Shown here: one piece after another, positions 11,489 to 24,800 of the stretch
How positions within the stretch are numbered: position 1 is the stretch's first letter
How the letters are laid out: each line of letters begins with the position of its first letter
Source: Notospermus geniculatus
Lineage: Eukaryota; Nemertea; Pilidiophora; Heteronemertea; Lineidae
DNA: 64,000 bases
Direction of reading: 5' to 3'
NCBI GenBank assembly: GCA_002633025.1
Contig: NMRB01000021.1
Span: 687,676 to 751,675 of the forward strand
Position numbers and translations under genes: made by a program
The notes under the pieces: model-generated
The model's database searches: none
The model's input: only the letters and a program-made list of their open reading frames with translations
Told to the model about the DNA's origin: nothing

Positions 11489-11575
11489 GCCCATGGTGAT
11501 GGCATAGGTGGCGGCTCCTGACAGATGGGACACTTCCAACAAGGACTACATCAAGAGAAGTAAGGGCAGGAAAAA

Positions 11576-11599
11576 ATGAGGATTCATAATGCTATAAAG
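11576..11599 (+). pseudogene. Orphan exon 1 of the Cys-rich family (copy 0)
   Basis: Encodes MRIHNAIK followed by a GTACGT donor, matching exon 1 of copies 1, 2 and 4 (MRISNI..). The preceding 5' UTR (ACTTCCAACAAGGAC..AGTAAGGGCAGGAAAAA) and following intron (GTACGTTTTTACAATA, and the TTTTCACTTTTGCCAAG block at about 12280) also align with copy 1. The TTTATAA box of the other copies is replaced by a GC-richer sequence. No exon 2 follows before copy 1 starts at 12808. Probably a dead 5' duplicate; it could in theory splice to copy 1 exon 2 as an alternative first exon. Confidence 0.6.
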
Positions 11600-11614
11600 G
11601 TACGTTTTTACAAT

Positions 11615-12044
11615 AGGGAGGTTCTGCAATACGTTTTACATTTAGCCTACAATTACAATTTGAAAACGTCATGACGTCGGCTGTGCGGGATTTTTTAACG
11701 AGCGAATCATGTGCTACACATAAGAAACTACCGGTAATGATTTAATCAAAGCCAAATATTCCATTTTTGTTATCAAAGAATGCTTGCAATTTAACATATT
11801 CATAAATGGGTGTACATGTATTTCGCAGTAGTGAAAATGACAAGAAGAATGCTTGGCAAATAAGCCCTGCAGCGCTTGCCAAACATGGGATACATCGACC
11901 CTCTTTTTACCTGGCACAGGAAGCTTCAAGTTAAATGATGACGCCATTTCGTCTTGTTCTTTCTTGATATAAGGCGATGACGTCGTCAAATCGCAATCGT
12001 AAATGTAAAATGTACATGTACAAGTAAGCTTACAGAACCTCCCT
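11615..12044. mobile_element. 430-bp inverted-repeat element in copy 0 intron
   Basis: Left end AGGGAGGTTCTG and right end CAGAACCTCCCT, with further matched ACGTTTTACATTTA-like and AAATGTAAAATG segments inside. It interrupts sequence that is continuous in copy 1 intron 1. The open frame on its minus strand has no recognisable domain. Confidence 0.65.
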
Positions 12045-12075
12045 AATATTTTTCAAAGTTGTATTTTGCTGATTA

Positions 12076-12258
12076 TACAGTGGAACCTCCCTTAACGGAC
12101 ACCTCTGCCAGGAGGACACCTCTCTATTAAAGGACACCAATGTTCAGTCCCAAACTGGTCATTTCTATTCATTTCAACCTCTGTAATGAGGACACCTCTC
12201 AATTAAGGACAGCATTTGCCAGTCCTGAAGGTGTCTTTAATAGAGAGGTTCCACTGTA
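12076..12258. mobile_element. TA-flanked mariner-like MITE
   Basis: Starts TACAGTGGAACCTCCCTTAA and ends GAGGTTCCACTGTA, 183 bp, with internal GGACACCTCT repeats. TA borders and the CAGTGGAACCTC terminus are typical of pogo/Tigger-type Tc1/mariner elements. Confidence 0.75.
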
Positions 12259-12690
12259 TTTTGCCGTATATTTTCACTTTTGCCAAGAACCAAGATGTTG
12301 TTTAAAACATGAATTTATGCATCTGGGGGCACAAAACAATGTTTTCAAATGTAGTCAAGAAACCATATTTCAAATCCGGTACCAGTATTCTCTAGTGGGT
12401 GAATATCTTTTTGCAATTTTATGGACAGGAGAGAGTGCAGGACAGATTGCTGTAAACCACAAATTTCCACTTTAATAGATATAGTTCATGGTATTCATCT
12501 TGGGGTCAGACCTAAATGAGACTCTACAGGTTTCTTCATGCCAAGTTGCCATTCAGGTGTCCAACCTGACAATGTCAATGCACATCAATGGACTTGACAC
12601 TATGATACACTGAATAAGTATTGAGAATCATATTGAAGTTGGAACATGGTCATGTGATTTAAAATTACCAATGAACTGAGAGGGTGAGGG

Positions 12691-12735
12691 CCAATTACTT
12701 CTGGTTGTCATGATGATGGCATTGAGTTTATAAAG
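12691..12735 (+). promoter_or_regulatory. Copy 1 core promoter
   Basis: CCAAT at 12691-12695 and TTTATAAAG at about 12728-12736, roughly 80 bases before the ATG at 12808. The same order and spacing recur in copy 2 (CCAAT 27216-27220, TTTATAAG about 27252) and copy 4 (CCAAT 59010-59014, TTTATAAC about 59046), so conservation between paralogues supports function. The transcription start is inferred to lie about 30 bases after the TATA box. Confidence 0.6.
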
Positions 12736-12807
12736 AGGGCTGGGCTCTAGGCAAACAAGACAGTTCCACCAACGGATTTAGCTGAGAGTGAAGTCAGGAC
12801 AAGAAAA

Positions 12808-12831
12808 ATGAGGATTAGTAACATCATTAAG
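12808..12831 (+). CDS. Copy 1 exon 1
   Basis: ATG through AAG encodes MRISNIIK, then a GTACGT donor in phase 0. The ATG context (GACAAGAAAAATGAGG) is identical in copies 2 and 4. Too short to be noticed as an open frame; identified by paralogue comparison and in-frame fusion to the hydrophobic start of exon 2. Confidence 0.75.
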
Positions 12832-15800
12832 GTACGTTTTTACAATAAGTGTCGCTAATTTGTAATTTCTTAAAACTATTACAAAAAGCATCAATTGTAA
12901 TTTTAATATATAAAGAATATAAAAGACTTTATAGAAAGATTTTGGACAATTTTACATTGTACTGTATTTCAGTCTGAGAAATGTATTTTAAAAATCGTAA
13001 TCCTAAGTCTGAATTTGGACAATTTTACATTGTACTGCATTTCAGTCTGAGATGAAATGTATTTTAAAAATCGTAATCCTGAGTCTGAATTCAGAAGCTG
13101 TCAAGACTTTCGAATTTGGATGCCAAAAACCTGAAATTGAAATAGGGACATGAGAAATGAACATTGATCTATGGAAACGAAATAGTTACTATGGTTACAG
13201 AATAACAACTTCCATCTTTTATTCAACCTGTCATCGCTGTATATTTTCGTTTTTGCCAAGTACATGTATGTAAATGTTGGATTTCAACCCATAAATTCAT
13301 GGAGTCTGCTGGGCACAAAACAGGTTCTCAAACATAGTAAAGAAACCTTACTTTCAAACCTGGTGTTCTATCTCCTGGAAGATATCTCAACAAAGGGATG
13401 CTGGAAATTTCATCCCGATATTCCCATGATGGATGTTTTCACCCATTGCTAAAGAATCTAAAGCGCCAAAAAGATGGTAATACCTTGGAGGAATTATCTC
13501 CAAGGTACCGGTAATACCAAGAAATATAAGTACTAAGCCCGGTGGTCGAGTGGTTAGCGTGCTTGACTACCAAACTGTACAATGGGTCGGCGCGGGTTCG
13601 ACTCCAGGCGAAGGCATGTACAAAAAAAAGTTGTGAAACATAAATGCAGGGTCCGTCGGATGGGACTAAAAGCCGTGGTCTAAACACTGGTTATTTAATT
13701 AGAAGGCCTATAATTACCGTACACCCTCTATTATCAGAAAAAGTAACTTAATGACCTTGCTCAAGAATGTTGGGGGGTGGGAGGATTAGGGATTAGGGAT
13801 TAGTGTAACACTCATATGAAAAGCTCCCTATGACACGTACCTGTCCTGTTGAGCTGAATGTCATGGGTTGCAACAATGTTCATTTTGGGATCATGTTGCT
13901 AAGGTGGTTGCCAGGCAACAATGTTTTGACAACAAAGCTCCACAGAAGTGATCACAATAAAATCAATAGTTTTTATGCCAGTAACAAGCTAAGCGGATTA
14001 TTGCAGTTGTCATAAAAGGAAGCAATTAACGATATTCAGGTTCACAAATGAGATTTTGAACACAGTGTCTCAAAACTGTGGGCATAAACGACTGGAGGTT
14101 TACTTTGGGAATTCCACCAATGAGGAACCCGTTGAACATTTTATCCTGACAGGTCAGCGCTGCCAGCATTTGAACCGAGGATGCCAAAAACAGAGGAAAG
14201 CAATCAAATGACATCACATCAAGACGTCCGTGACACAGTGCAACAGGGACGAAACATCGAAATGAAATGGTCCATGGACCATGTGCTCACCTGGGTGAAA
14301 GTACCAGAAAAAAAATAGTGCCAATGGCACTGTGCCCGCTTGGCTTGAAGCAGTTTGGCCCCCTAGAGACAAAGTCAAGAATCAGATTTTGCCGAAAATT
14401 CATCTGAGTTGTTACAGCCTAGAGGTACATGTAGATATGTGGAAAGTTTCAAAGCAACAGGTCAAACCGATACAAAAAGAGCCAATATCGTAATTTCAAG
14501 CGAACTTTAACCTCCGTGAACTTGAAAAGTAGGTCGAATAGAAAACGCGAGTACTATATCTTATGTATCCCTATTAGATATACCCATGATAAAAATTTGA
14601 CAAAGATCCGTCTCTTGGGAAGGGAGAAACAGTACTTTCAGTGATTTTGGTTTTGGCCCCCTAGCGGCAAAGTCAAGAATCAGACTTCGCGAAAATTTTG
14701 TCTGTAGGTTGCTGTAACCTAGAGGTACATGTGTACAAAGTTTCAACATGATAGTTCAAACCATTATCAAAATACAGCCCTTTGAAATTTTTCACAAAAC
14801 GCCCCCTGGAGGCCAAAATAGGAATCCAACCGTGGTCAAAATCGAACTCGATCTAGATCTTAGGCCCATATATACACCCACCAAAGATAAAAAAGATTCG
14901 TCAAAAAATAAAGGCGCTAGAGCGCTAACGAGCCAAAAGTTTACGGACGTGCCGCCGTATCGCCGTACCAACGTACGGACTGACGCACGACAGACCACCA
15001 CTCAACGACCCCAACCACAGCATAAGCCCTGCTGGGCCTTGCGGCCAAGCGGGCTAACAAATCACAAATGTTAAATCGAAATGTTCCAGGGGCCTTGAGT
15101 TCCAGGGTCATACGATTATGGTCAAAATTTCAAGGTCAAAACATTCTGACATGAGAATTTATGACATATGTGCCAAAGTCCATTTTCCAAGATGGCTGCC
15201 TGGTAGCCTAACCATTACCGGTATTTGCATTCCAATTGGGCAAAAATTTGCTGTACACATAGAGGATATCTAGTAGATAGATGATCACATCAAGTTAGAA
15301 TAAGGCCAAATAGCCACAAAACGTGCCACCAAAATGGCAAAATTTTGAACTTGACCTCTGTGACCCTGAAAGGTAGGTCAAATCAAAACCCCTTTACCAT
15401 ATGTCATGTATCCTCATTAGATGCACCTGTGATAAAAATTTGGAGACAATCCAGTGAACATTTCAGTTGTTACTGGACTTTGAGCTTTGGTTTTGGCCAC
15501 CTGTTGGCCAACCGAAGAATCGAATCGGACCGAAACTTGGTGTCATAGGTCATCTGACATAGGGGTATATATGTACCAAGGTTCAGGTCAATAGCACCCG
15601 TGGTTACGAAATGTGCCACCTAAAGGCAAAATTTTGAACTTTGACCTTGCAAAGTACGTCAAATCAAAAACCCGTTAAATATGTAATGTACCCTCTGTAG
15701 ATACACCTATGATAAAATTTGGAGGTGATCCAGTCATTAGTTCAGGAGTTATTGCACCTTTTGTGTTTTTGGTTTCCGCCGTCTGGTGGCCAAGCTAAGA

Positions 15801-18800
15801 GTCGAACCGGACCGAAACTTGGTGTCATAGGTCATCTGACCTAGGGGTATATATGTACCAAGTTTCAGATCAATAGCTCCAGCGGTTACGAAACGTGCCC
15901 TGCTAACGGATGACGATGACGGACCACGACGGACGCTGCACCATCGTAAGAGCTTACCCTGGTCAGCTAAAAGGGTAGTTATTAAGTACGGAACGGAACG
16001 GAACGGAATCGTGGTTGCAAACGGAATGTAAAATACGGACTGACCCTGAAACTGGAACAGAACAAAGTTAACTTCCATTTCATTTCAAATGGACAGTGCC
16101 GTGCTGTTATAATGGTTCGTTCTATCATGTTTGTGGTGTACTCAACTCTATGTAATTGTCTTGCCAATATCTTTGTTGGTGTAGTGCTTTTGTGGTGGGT
16201 TCGATTCTATTTTGGCGTTGGGGTAGGCCTAGTACTGTTGGTGATTGGTTCAGTTTTTGAGTAGCCACAAATTAGTATAATTGGGATAAGGCAATTCTTT
16301 AGTTGTGTGGGTTCGATTCTTTTACCGGTCACTCTGGTGGGGTAGTGCTTTAGTGGTTGGTTCGATTCTATACTACATGTATGGTTATTGGGATGGGGTA
16401 GGCCTTCCCTACCAGAGTGACCGCCAAAGCTCTAGAATCAAATCAACCACTGAAGCAATACACAGCCCCAATGGCAAAAAGGAACTCTATATGAACCCCA
16501 ATGTAGAATCGAACCCACCACAAAAGCACTGCCCCAAAAAAGTAAACGGCACGACCCAAAGAAACCATATATGGTATCTACAAAAATCGAGCTTAATACC
16601 AATATGACAGAACGGACCCGACATCACAGCACAGCGCCATCCATAAAATTAGCTCTGTTCCGTTCCATTTACAGGGTCGGTCCGTCTTTTACATTCCGTT
16701 TGCAACCACGATTCCGTTCCGTTCCGTTCCGTACTTAATAACTACCCCAGCTAAAAAGGTACAACTGCTCAGAGCACCTCCCAGTAGCAGTAGTTCTGCA
16801 GGTTCCTCATTAACTTTCAACCTGTATTGGAGGCTTTATGAATGCAATATACAGATTCTTTTTATTCCAACATTATTGTTTTTTTTTCAGCTGTGGGCAG
16901 GCTTGGTTTTTCTCATCCTGTGCATAACAAGTTCACTTGGTTCATACTACTGCAAAAATGATGAAGAATGCAAACACTTTGGTGACCTCAAGTGTATCAA
17001 AAGCCAATGTGGCTGGGGCATCTGTGCATGTAAACCAAGATATGCAGCACGCTTCTGTGGAGACTATGGAAAATTCAAATGTGTACCAGGTGAACCCTTT
17101 GTTTATATTCCATCCCACTCAAGAAAAATTTCATTGACCACAATGTGTTAAGTCTACATGATTTAATAGGTCTATGACACATTGTGTTAAGTCTAATTAA
17201 GACTATGAGATATACTACTGTGACTTTCTTGTTGGAGTGAAACAGAAATTACAGTTGTGTATGATTGTTCATGTGAAATAACCTAAAAAAAATGTTAAAG
17301 AACTTACAGACCTGTAATGTTACAGCTTATATTCTAAACATTGAATCATGATAGCTTTCCATTTTCAATATTTCAGTGAAGAAAATTGGCGAGAAATGTT
17401 CACCTGATGGGAAAGAAGGCTTATGTGGAGTTCCAAATTCAGTCTGCAATAGCAAGAATAAATGTGAATGCATAGCTACATACACACCGGGATGTGGAAA
17501 GGAGATTTGTTTTCCAAAAAATACGCGTGCAAAGGGGGAGTACTGTCTCAGCAATGTCGCCAGCTGTAAATCCACTGGTGGTATTAACACTGCCATTGGC
17601 ATGGCCACCCCACCTCATGTAGCCTGCACACCAGGACAACATCTGGTACTCAAAAATCAATTGACTGACAAAGCGTTCTTGTCATCAACATACACAGTTT
17701 GTGAACCGAGTAAGTACACAAATACAGTCCTCCCTTGTTCTTACGAACCTCGATTTTACGAACTCTCGGATAGTACGAACCCAATGTCTGGCTCCCAAAA
17801 TTTCATGACATGTATGTACGTACTTTGGCTGTTCGGTCAGCCGTGTGGCGCCCAATAAATGTGAATCCTTAGCTACATACACACCGTTAAGTGATGGAAT
17901 GGAGATGTGTTTTGCAAAAAATACACATGCAAAGGGGGAGTACTGTCTTAATAGTGTCACCAACTGTAAACCTGGTGATGGTATTAACAAAGCCATTGAC
18001 AAGGCCACCCCACCTCATGTAGCCTGTTCAGCAGGCCAACATCTGATACTCAAAAAACAATTTTACTGCAAACAAATTCTCTCATCAACATCCTCAGATT
18101 GTGAAAAGAGTACTAGTACATGTACACCACAAATATCTACGTATATTCTAATATTAGGGGATGAGATTTTGAGGGTTCATAATGGATTTGATGAATTGTA
18201 GTTGAGAGGTTAATATTGATGGCCTGTTGTAACATGTCACACATCAGATTTGTTCATCACGAATCATTGATTTGAAGATATTAAATTCCTAAAATGGTAT
18301 GTTTTTCATTTTCCCCAGAATTCAAAGACAGCAGTGATTGTAGTGTTTGTACTGTATTGTATTGGTTTATTGAGAAATTCAAATGAAAGTTACAGTGAGG
18401 GAGTGCCCAGGGCTGAGGCATCAAGCATTAGTATTAGCCCTGATTATAGTGTTCATCAGCTGTACTTTTAAAATTGCTACATGTAGGAGGCATATGGGCA
18501 GTTATAAGTGCAAAAAAGAGACATCGAAACGAGAAAGAGGTTGCGAAACAAGAACAAACAACCATGCAGAAGACACTCTTTCTGTAAGACAAAGACATCG
18601 TTCTGCACAAAGAATATATCTTCAATACATCATAACATGTCCTGCATGGAGAAAATGTTTATGTTGTTGAGCACAAACAATCTACGAGACAAAACGAAGA
18701 CAGTATACACCACGAAGGTGATGTTGCGAGATGAAGACAACAGGTGGCGCTGACATCCCTGTTTTCTCATTGTTGTGAAGTCTTGTTTTTAGCTGATTTT

Positions 18801-21800
18801 CTTTTGAAAAACCGTGATCTTCCGTTTACTACGTACATGTAGGCGTACAGTAAGATGATAAGTAGGTCATCGGCATAATAATTTCGCAACATTGTCTACC
18901 CCTCATCAACAGCATGGTCCAATTCTAGCGAATTTCGGGTATCCTGAATGATAGATTGACACGATCAGCAAAACATTCTGCGATATTATTCATGCCGATG
19001 ACCTATCATCGTACTGAACGACTACAGAGTAAACGGAAATTCGCGGTTCGTGAGCTAAAAATCAGGATAAAAATATCACTTCACAACAATGAGAAAACAG
19101 CGACGCGAGCGCCACCTGTTACCTTCGTCTTGCAACGTACTTTTCGTGGCGCATGCTGTCTTCATTTCATCTCGTAGATTGTTTGTGCTCAACAACATAC
19201 CGTAAACATTTTCTCCATGCAGGACATGTTATGATGTATTAAAGATATTCTTTATGCAAAACAATGTCTTTGTCTTACACAAGAAGTGTCTTCTCCATGG
19301 TTGTTTGTTCCCGTTTCGACATCTCTTTTTTGTACTTATAACTGCCCATAGAGGCATAAACATTTTAGAAACCTGTACTTATTATTTACAGACAAGGTTG
19401 GGTCTCCATGCGTGGACGATGCAGACTGCTCTGTGATTAAACAGAAAAAACCTAACGCAGCTGGTGATGAGACTGGTGGGAAATGTGACACAAGTACAAA
19501 TAAGTGTGTATGCAAAACCTCTGGGCTGGTTGCTGATCCTGCAGGGACATACTGTGGAGAAGGTAAGCACAAATATGTGACTCACTCTGCAAAAGCAGGC
19601 ATATCATTCTCATCAATGTACTCAATATTATAAATGATGACTGATGTCCACTATTGTCAACTTGCTGAGACGTACATTTCAGATATCGACTTATAAGACT
19701 TTTAAAGCTGCACTGTATTGAATTCAGAAAGTGCTTACGTCCTCCGACGTTAGTGTAGTGTAAAATGTACTATGCTCTATGTGGATACATCAGAGCCCTG
19801 CCTGCTGTTTTTTATGCCATGCTGAAAACTAAGCATTGATTTTTTGAAGTACGTATCATGTAAGCATTTTGGGGACCTGCATGAGGTTATGAGACCTCTA
19901 CCTGCAGTCTCCAAACACTTTGAAAATACTGTAAAATTCAACACTGTGAGGCTTTAAAGGAGCACTTTTTCTCGAGAGCTGGCACCACCGCACCACTCTC
20001 CAACCTAAGGGTCTGACTACGTCTCGGCGAATGACCCGATTTACTACGTACATTTTGTAATGCATTTTTGTAGTTCGTCTTACTGCTGCTAGGTGGCTCC
20101 CTCTACATTGGCAGTCAAATAACGCATTTGAGATCCAATACCGTGCTCCTTTAAGCCTTTCTTCGTTTGCAACATGCTACTTTTGCTAGATCATGTCACA
20201 TATGCTCTGTTAAATTGCTTCCACAATGGAGCGACAAATACGACAGTCAGCCGCACTTATGGCAAAAAGAGAGCAGCAAAGTTCTAGCAGGTCAATACAT
20301 GTACAATATAAAATTCTCCTGATTGGTGCTCAGTCAACCATGAATGGGTCTGCTAGGCATTGAATTGGGATTGTAGTGATTCCTATTGGTCAATTGACTA
20401 TCTGACAACGCCCAGTTGCAGAGTAGTGAAGATAGATAAAAGAGGACCTACTGTAAAGTCCCGTTCACACCAAAACCGCGCGAGGAATCGCGACGGGAAC
20501 CGTGGCGGTTATCGCGAAAATTGGGTACAGACCAATGCGGTAACTGCCGCGGTTTGCGTGCAATTTTGGGCTGAAAACGGCCAACGATATACACGATGGC
20601 CAAGTCAGAAGACGAATCTACCGAAATTCTTATATTCCATGCCTGTCAGAGTGAAAAAATCACCGAAATAGGCGCAACTTGTTGGTCCACGATTTACTGA
20701 AATATCCGAAGGTTTACGGCGAATACCAGCACCTGGTTAGGGAGCTGTTTTCCTATGAAGACAAGTTACAGAGGCTGCTTTCACACGGGCTTCTCATGAG
20801 ATATATGGGGAGAAGTGTTGCAAAGTTGATAAATCGCACGGGAATCGCAGAAAAAATCTGCCAGGGAGCCATTCTTGCGGCGACCGCAGCGATTTCCCGC
20901 CGGCAGTTTTTCTGTGCGGTTTTGGTCTTTATATAAATAACGTAGGAGCGATTTTCGATGCGGGAATCGTGCAGACAATCCCCGCGGTTTGCGATTTTGG
21001 TATGAACGGGCCTTAAACCGTGAAATTTTCGCGTGCGTTTTATTTTGGCTATTTTCGTGGTCATGGTCCGAAACACGAACTTAAACAGCACGAAAATACC
21101 AACCCTAATGCATTTTCCATTGAATTATGAAGGTCAACGCGGAAATTAGTCTTTGCGTTTTTCAAAAATGATAAATTCGCCACTGCGAAAATTTCACGGT
21201 TTACAGTATTTTTGATAGTAGTTAGCCATTTCACATCAACTCCCATCCCAGTTGCCAGGTAAATCCTATCAGCTGATGATCATACTGATCAATCAAGCCA
21301 CTAACAATGGCACCGGTATTATTTAATAGCGAGTAGGCCTTTAAGGAATACATCCTCCTAATGCACAAAAAACTGGACTGTTCCACCCGGTGACTTCCAA
21401 TTTCACCTTTTCCTAATTCGCCATTCAATGGTGGTTTAGGTCTAGGGCTTGGGTTAGCTGTAGAATTTGTTTAAGGGAGTGAATTAGGATTATGGGTAAA
21501 ATAGAACTATCTGAAACTGTCTTCATTCCAGCTGTAGCATTTGGGGGTGAATGTCAAAAACCAGTGGGTACTGATCTATACACACCTCTCCCTACTGCTA
21601 AAAAGAAAGTATGTGACGGAGCCAAAGGTCTAGTGTGTGGCGATCCTTGTTCAAGAACATTTACAGACAAGAAGACGTGCACGTGTGCTGCGACACACAT
21701 TAAATCAGGGTCAAGCTGCACTCCTCGTAAGTATTCCTCTGAAACAAACTGACCCCCCCCCCAATCAGGTGCACCTGCGAACAATTGTACAAGGAATTTA

Positions 21801-24800
21801 TCTATAGGCCGGGGTCCATATTCATCTAGGCCTATATTATAATTGACGGTGGCACATTAACTTCGAACACGAACTCCTCCGTGGTTTCTGATCGAAATGG
21901 CACCATTTTCACAGAAAGTGTTGAGAATGACATGGGGGTGGCCCTTAAGCGGGTGGCATTACATTTTTTTACCTTTAAGCGAATAAAATGCACGAAGAAA
22001 CTTCCAATGATTTGCAATGCCCACTAGCCTGGTTCCGCTGGCCACCGTGTAGATGGCGCTGCGTACGCAACACCATCTACACAGTGGCCGACGGAACCAG
22101 TTGCATTGTCTTCAACCAGGCAGGGTGATCAGAAAATAGGAACTTCAACACATAAAAACTACTGCCATCTGCTTCCCATAGGCCTAGATTATTGTCCGAG
22201 GAGTTGGCCCCTCTAAACATATTCCCCCCCACAGAGACGCCCAGCAAAATGCCATCCTCTGGCCACATAATGTAGTTAAAGTGTGATACATTTGTATATC
22301 CTTTGTGTTGAACAAAGGATAAGTGTCACACTTAGATTTAATTTCAGAGTGCCGTTACCAAGTATACTTGGTGCGACAATTCTCTTTTTTAGGACCGTTA
22401 CCGAGTATACTCGGAAAAGGTCATAAAATCATGTAAAATTCATTCAAAACAGATGCATTTTTTACAATTTTTTCTTTTTTTGGAAAATTTTTGTTTCTCA
22501 AAAAATAACCCGGTCACAGGGGAAGGAAAAGTTGAAAAAACCCGGCGCTTTAAGGGTTAAGTAGGTTTTTGAATATGGGCCCAGTAGCTCATCAGTGAGA
22601 GAAACCAATATGGAGTGATCTCATGTCTGTCTGACCTGTCTATCAAATAGGTGGACACCGAATGATGTCCTTGGCAGTGAAAGGGTTAAAGATAATTTAC
22701 CGCGGGTATTTTCGCGGACCACGAAATTCATTGTTTATTTACATTTTGTTTGTTTATGTCCAGGCTTTCTTTGTCTTACGAGTAATTTGTTGGTGGCATG
22801 CCTCTCTAGAAATTCTGTTGATTCCAAGAGTATTCATTTTGGTGGGTCGGCATGTCCCAAAAGTCCAAAATGACATAATGTAAACATCACATACAAACAT
22901 TGAATATAAACAATGAAGTTGTGATACATTATCTTTAACACGTTTGCTGCCATGGCCAAAATATCATTTCCATCTACCATTGCCATGACCCCCAGGCCTA
23001 TTTCTAGTTATTTCATATTGCCAACTACGAGTCGTAGCTGTACGCCCTCTAGCATGTTCCCCACACGTCTGGTCAATCCCTACTCGCTGCCAGTAAGATC
23101 ATTGGAAGCTCTTTGTCATTGCCAATCTTATCAACATTAACCCTTTAGGACTCAGTGAAAAAAAAATCTATGGCCAGATCACCTCATAACGGCCTACACC
23201 GGCCTGACAAATTCAGCTAGTTCCCAGCCCGTTGTTAAGATGGCGCTCACGGCGGCCGGCTTCAGGATCTATCCCCCCCCCATCATTGAGATGTAAGTTA
23301 CTTGAAGAACTGCAAAATATTTAAGGAGCCAGATGCAATTTTTGTGAAATTTCGCAGGGGTCTCTAAGGGGTTTCTAGGTGGCGCTCCCTTAAAGGAGTT
23401 CGACGTCCAAGTTGTAAACAAACCAGTTNTCTCGCCCTGAGGCACACAGCCAGCTTACCAAAATTACGAGGATACAAGACATTCAAATGTCCATCGTGTA
23501 AAATGAGTTTAGATCGTGACCTGAACGGTGCTATCAATTATATTCAGAAAGCCTCTGAACGACATTTTTCACAGCAGAACTACGTGGTTGACTCGCCACG
23601 AGATCATTTATTTTACCCATTAGGGACAGAATAAATGCCGTCTCGAAAGAGTTAAAGGAGTTCGACGTCCAAGTTGTAAACAAACCAGTTTGTTTACAAA
23701 CAGTGGTCGGCAAACTAGTTTTATTCCTTCGTGAAGGTGGCAGCACCAGTAGCGCCCCGTGATCGTTAGACTGGTGCCCGGTCTAATGCAACTCACTCAA
23801 CCACTCACTGGTACACTATCCACGCTGTGCTGCCACCTATTATCGGTGATATGTACTGCAGTGAATATGTAGTCACGCGCAGCCAACCGTTTCGTTTCGC
23901 AGGTACTGCGACACAAATGTTCAATCCTCAGATTCGGCTGGGTAACGGAGCGGCTGGGTGACCGAGACTAGTGAATATCGTGTTTACAACTTGGACGTCC
24001 AGCTCCTTTAAGGTGATGATGGTTAATTTATAGAAAGTTTAGGCACGTTTTAATTGACACGCAACACTCATTGCAGAAAGCAACAAACTAAATAGATATA
24101 ATAGAACCAGATTATAACTTTACCCAATAGCACCTGAGGTGCCTCTACCTGTCGTGCCCAAAATTGCCATACCTCCGCTTCGACCATGATTGAGGTCGAG
24201 GTCATTGAAAGGTCACCCAGTAACACTCTTTTATAAAAACGAGACTTGTATTAAACAGGTTTTGAACTTCAGGGAACAAATGGAAAAATATTTCATGACT
24301 TCGGGGGCGAAAGGGTTAAGTCATATACCTACGAATTCCATGCCTACGACACAGCCTTAACTTGTGAATGTTATTTTACAGGGAAGGAAGGCAGCGAGTG
24401 CTTTGGAGACTTGAATTGCAAGGGAATTTCTGAAACAGCTGTCTGTGTCGATGGCAAATGCAAAGCTGTTTCACGTGAGTTGTTGTTGAATTCATTCAGC
24501 ATCATGACCTGTCAATTTCCTGATCTACATGTATTATATGTCAAGTTCACCATACCTTAGCCATATGTACTGACACTACAAACGAAGTCCGGACTTCTCC
24601 TGGTTACACAACAAAAAAGGCCGGAGTAATGAAGTATACCAAGTCCGAACTTGCAAAACCCGGATAACATGAGTGGGTCAAGATGAAGTCCAGACTTGAC
24701 CTGGACTTTTACTTCTACTTCCTCTTTTTTATCAATGAGAGGCAGCTTTTCACCTCGATGCTGCAGCAGACATTTTCCATCCCATTTCTGACCTCCGACT

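Noticed and set aside
11714-11989. Minus-strand 91-codon frame as an upstream exon of the minus-strand gene
   Set aside because: It sits wholly inside the 430-bp inverted-repeat element 11615-12044 and has no convincing splice sites.
13537-13610. A functional tRNA gene
   Set aside because: A and B boxes are present but the acceptor and anticodon stems do not form a standard cloverleaf, and a SINE-type tail follows.
17845-18201. The 118-codon frame as an independent gene
   Set aside because: It is a truncated exon 3 copy without an acceptor, signal peptide or promoter, lying inside copy 1.
18383-19177. Several mirrored open frames in copy 1 intron 3
   Set aside because: They lie on the two arms of one 858-bp foldback element and are mirror images of each other.
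20360-20936. Plus-strand frames in the CG-rich part of copy 1 intron 4
   Set aside because: They cover the body of a nested MITE; no paralogous exon in copies 2 or 3 and no recognisable domain.
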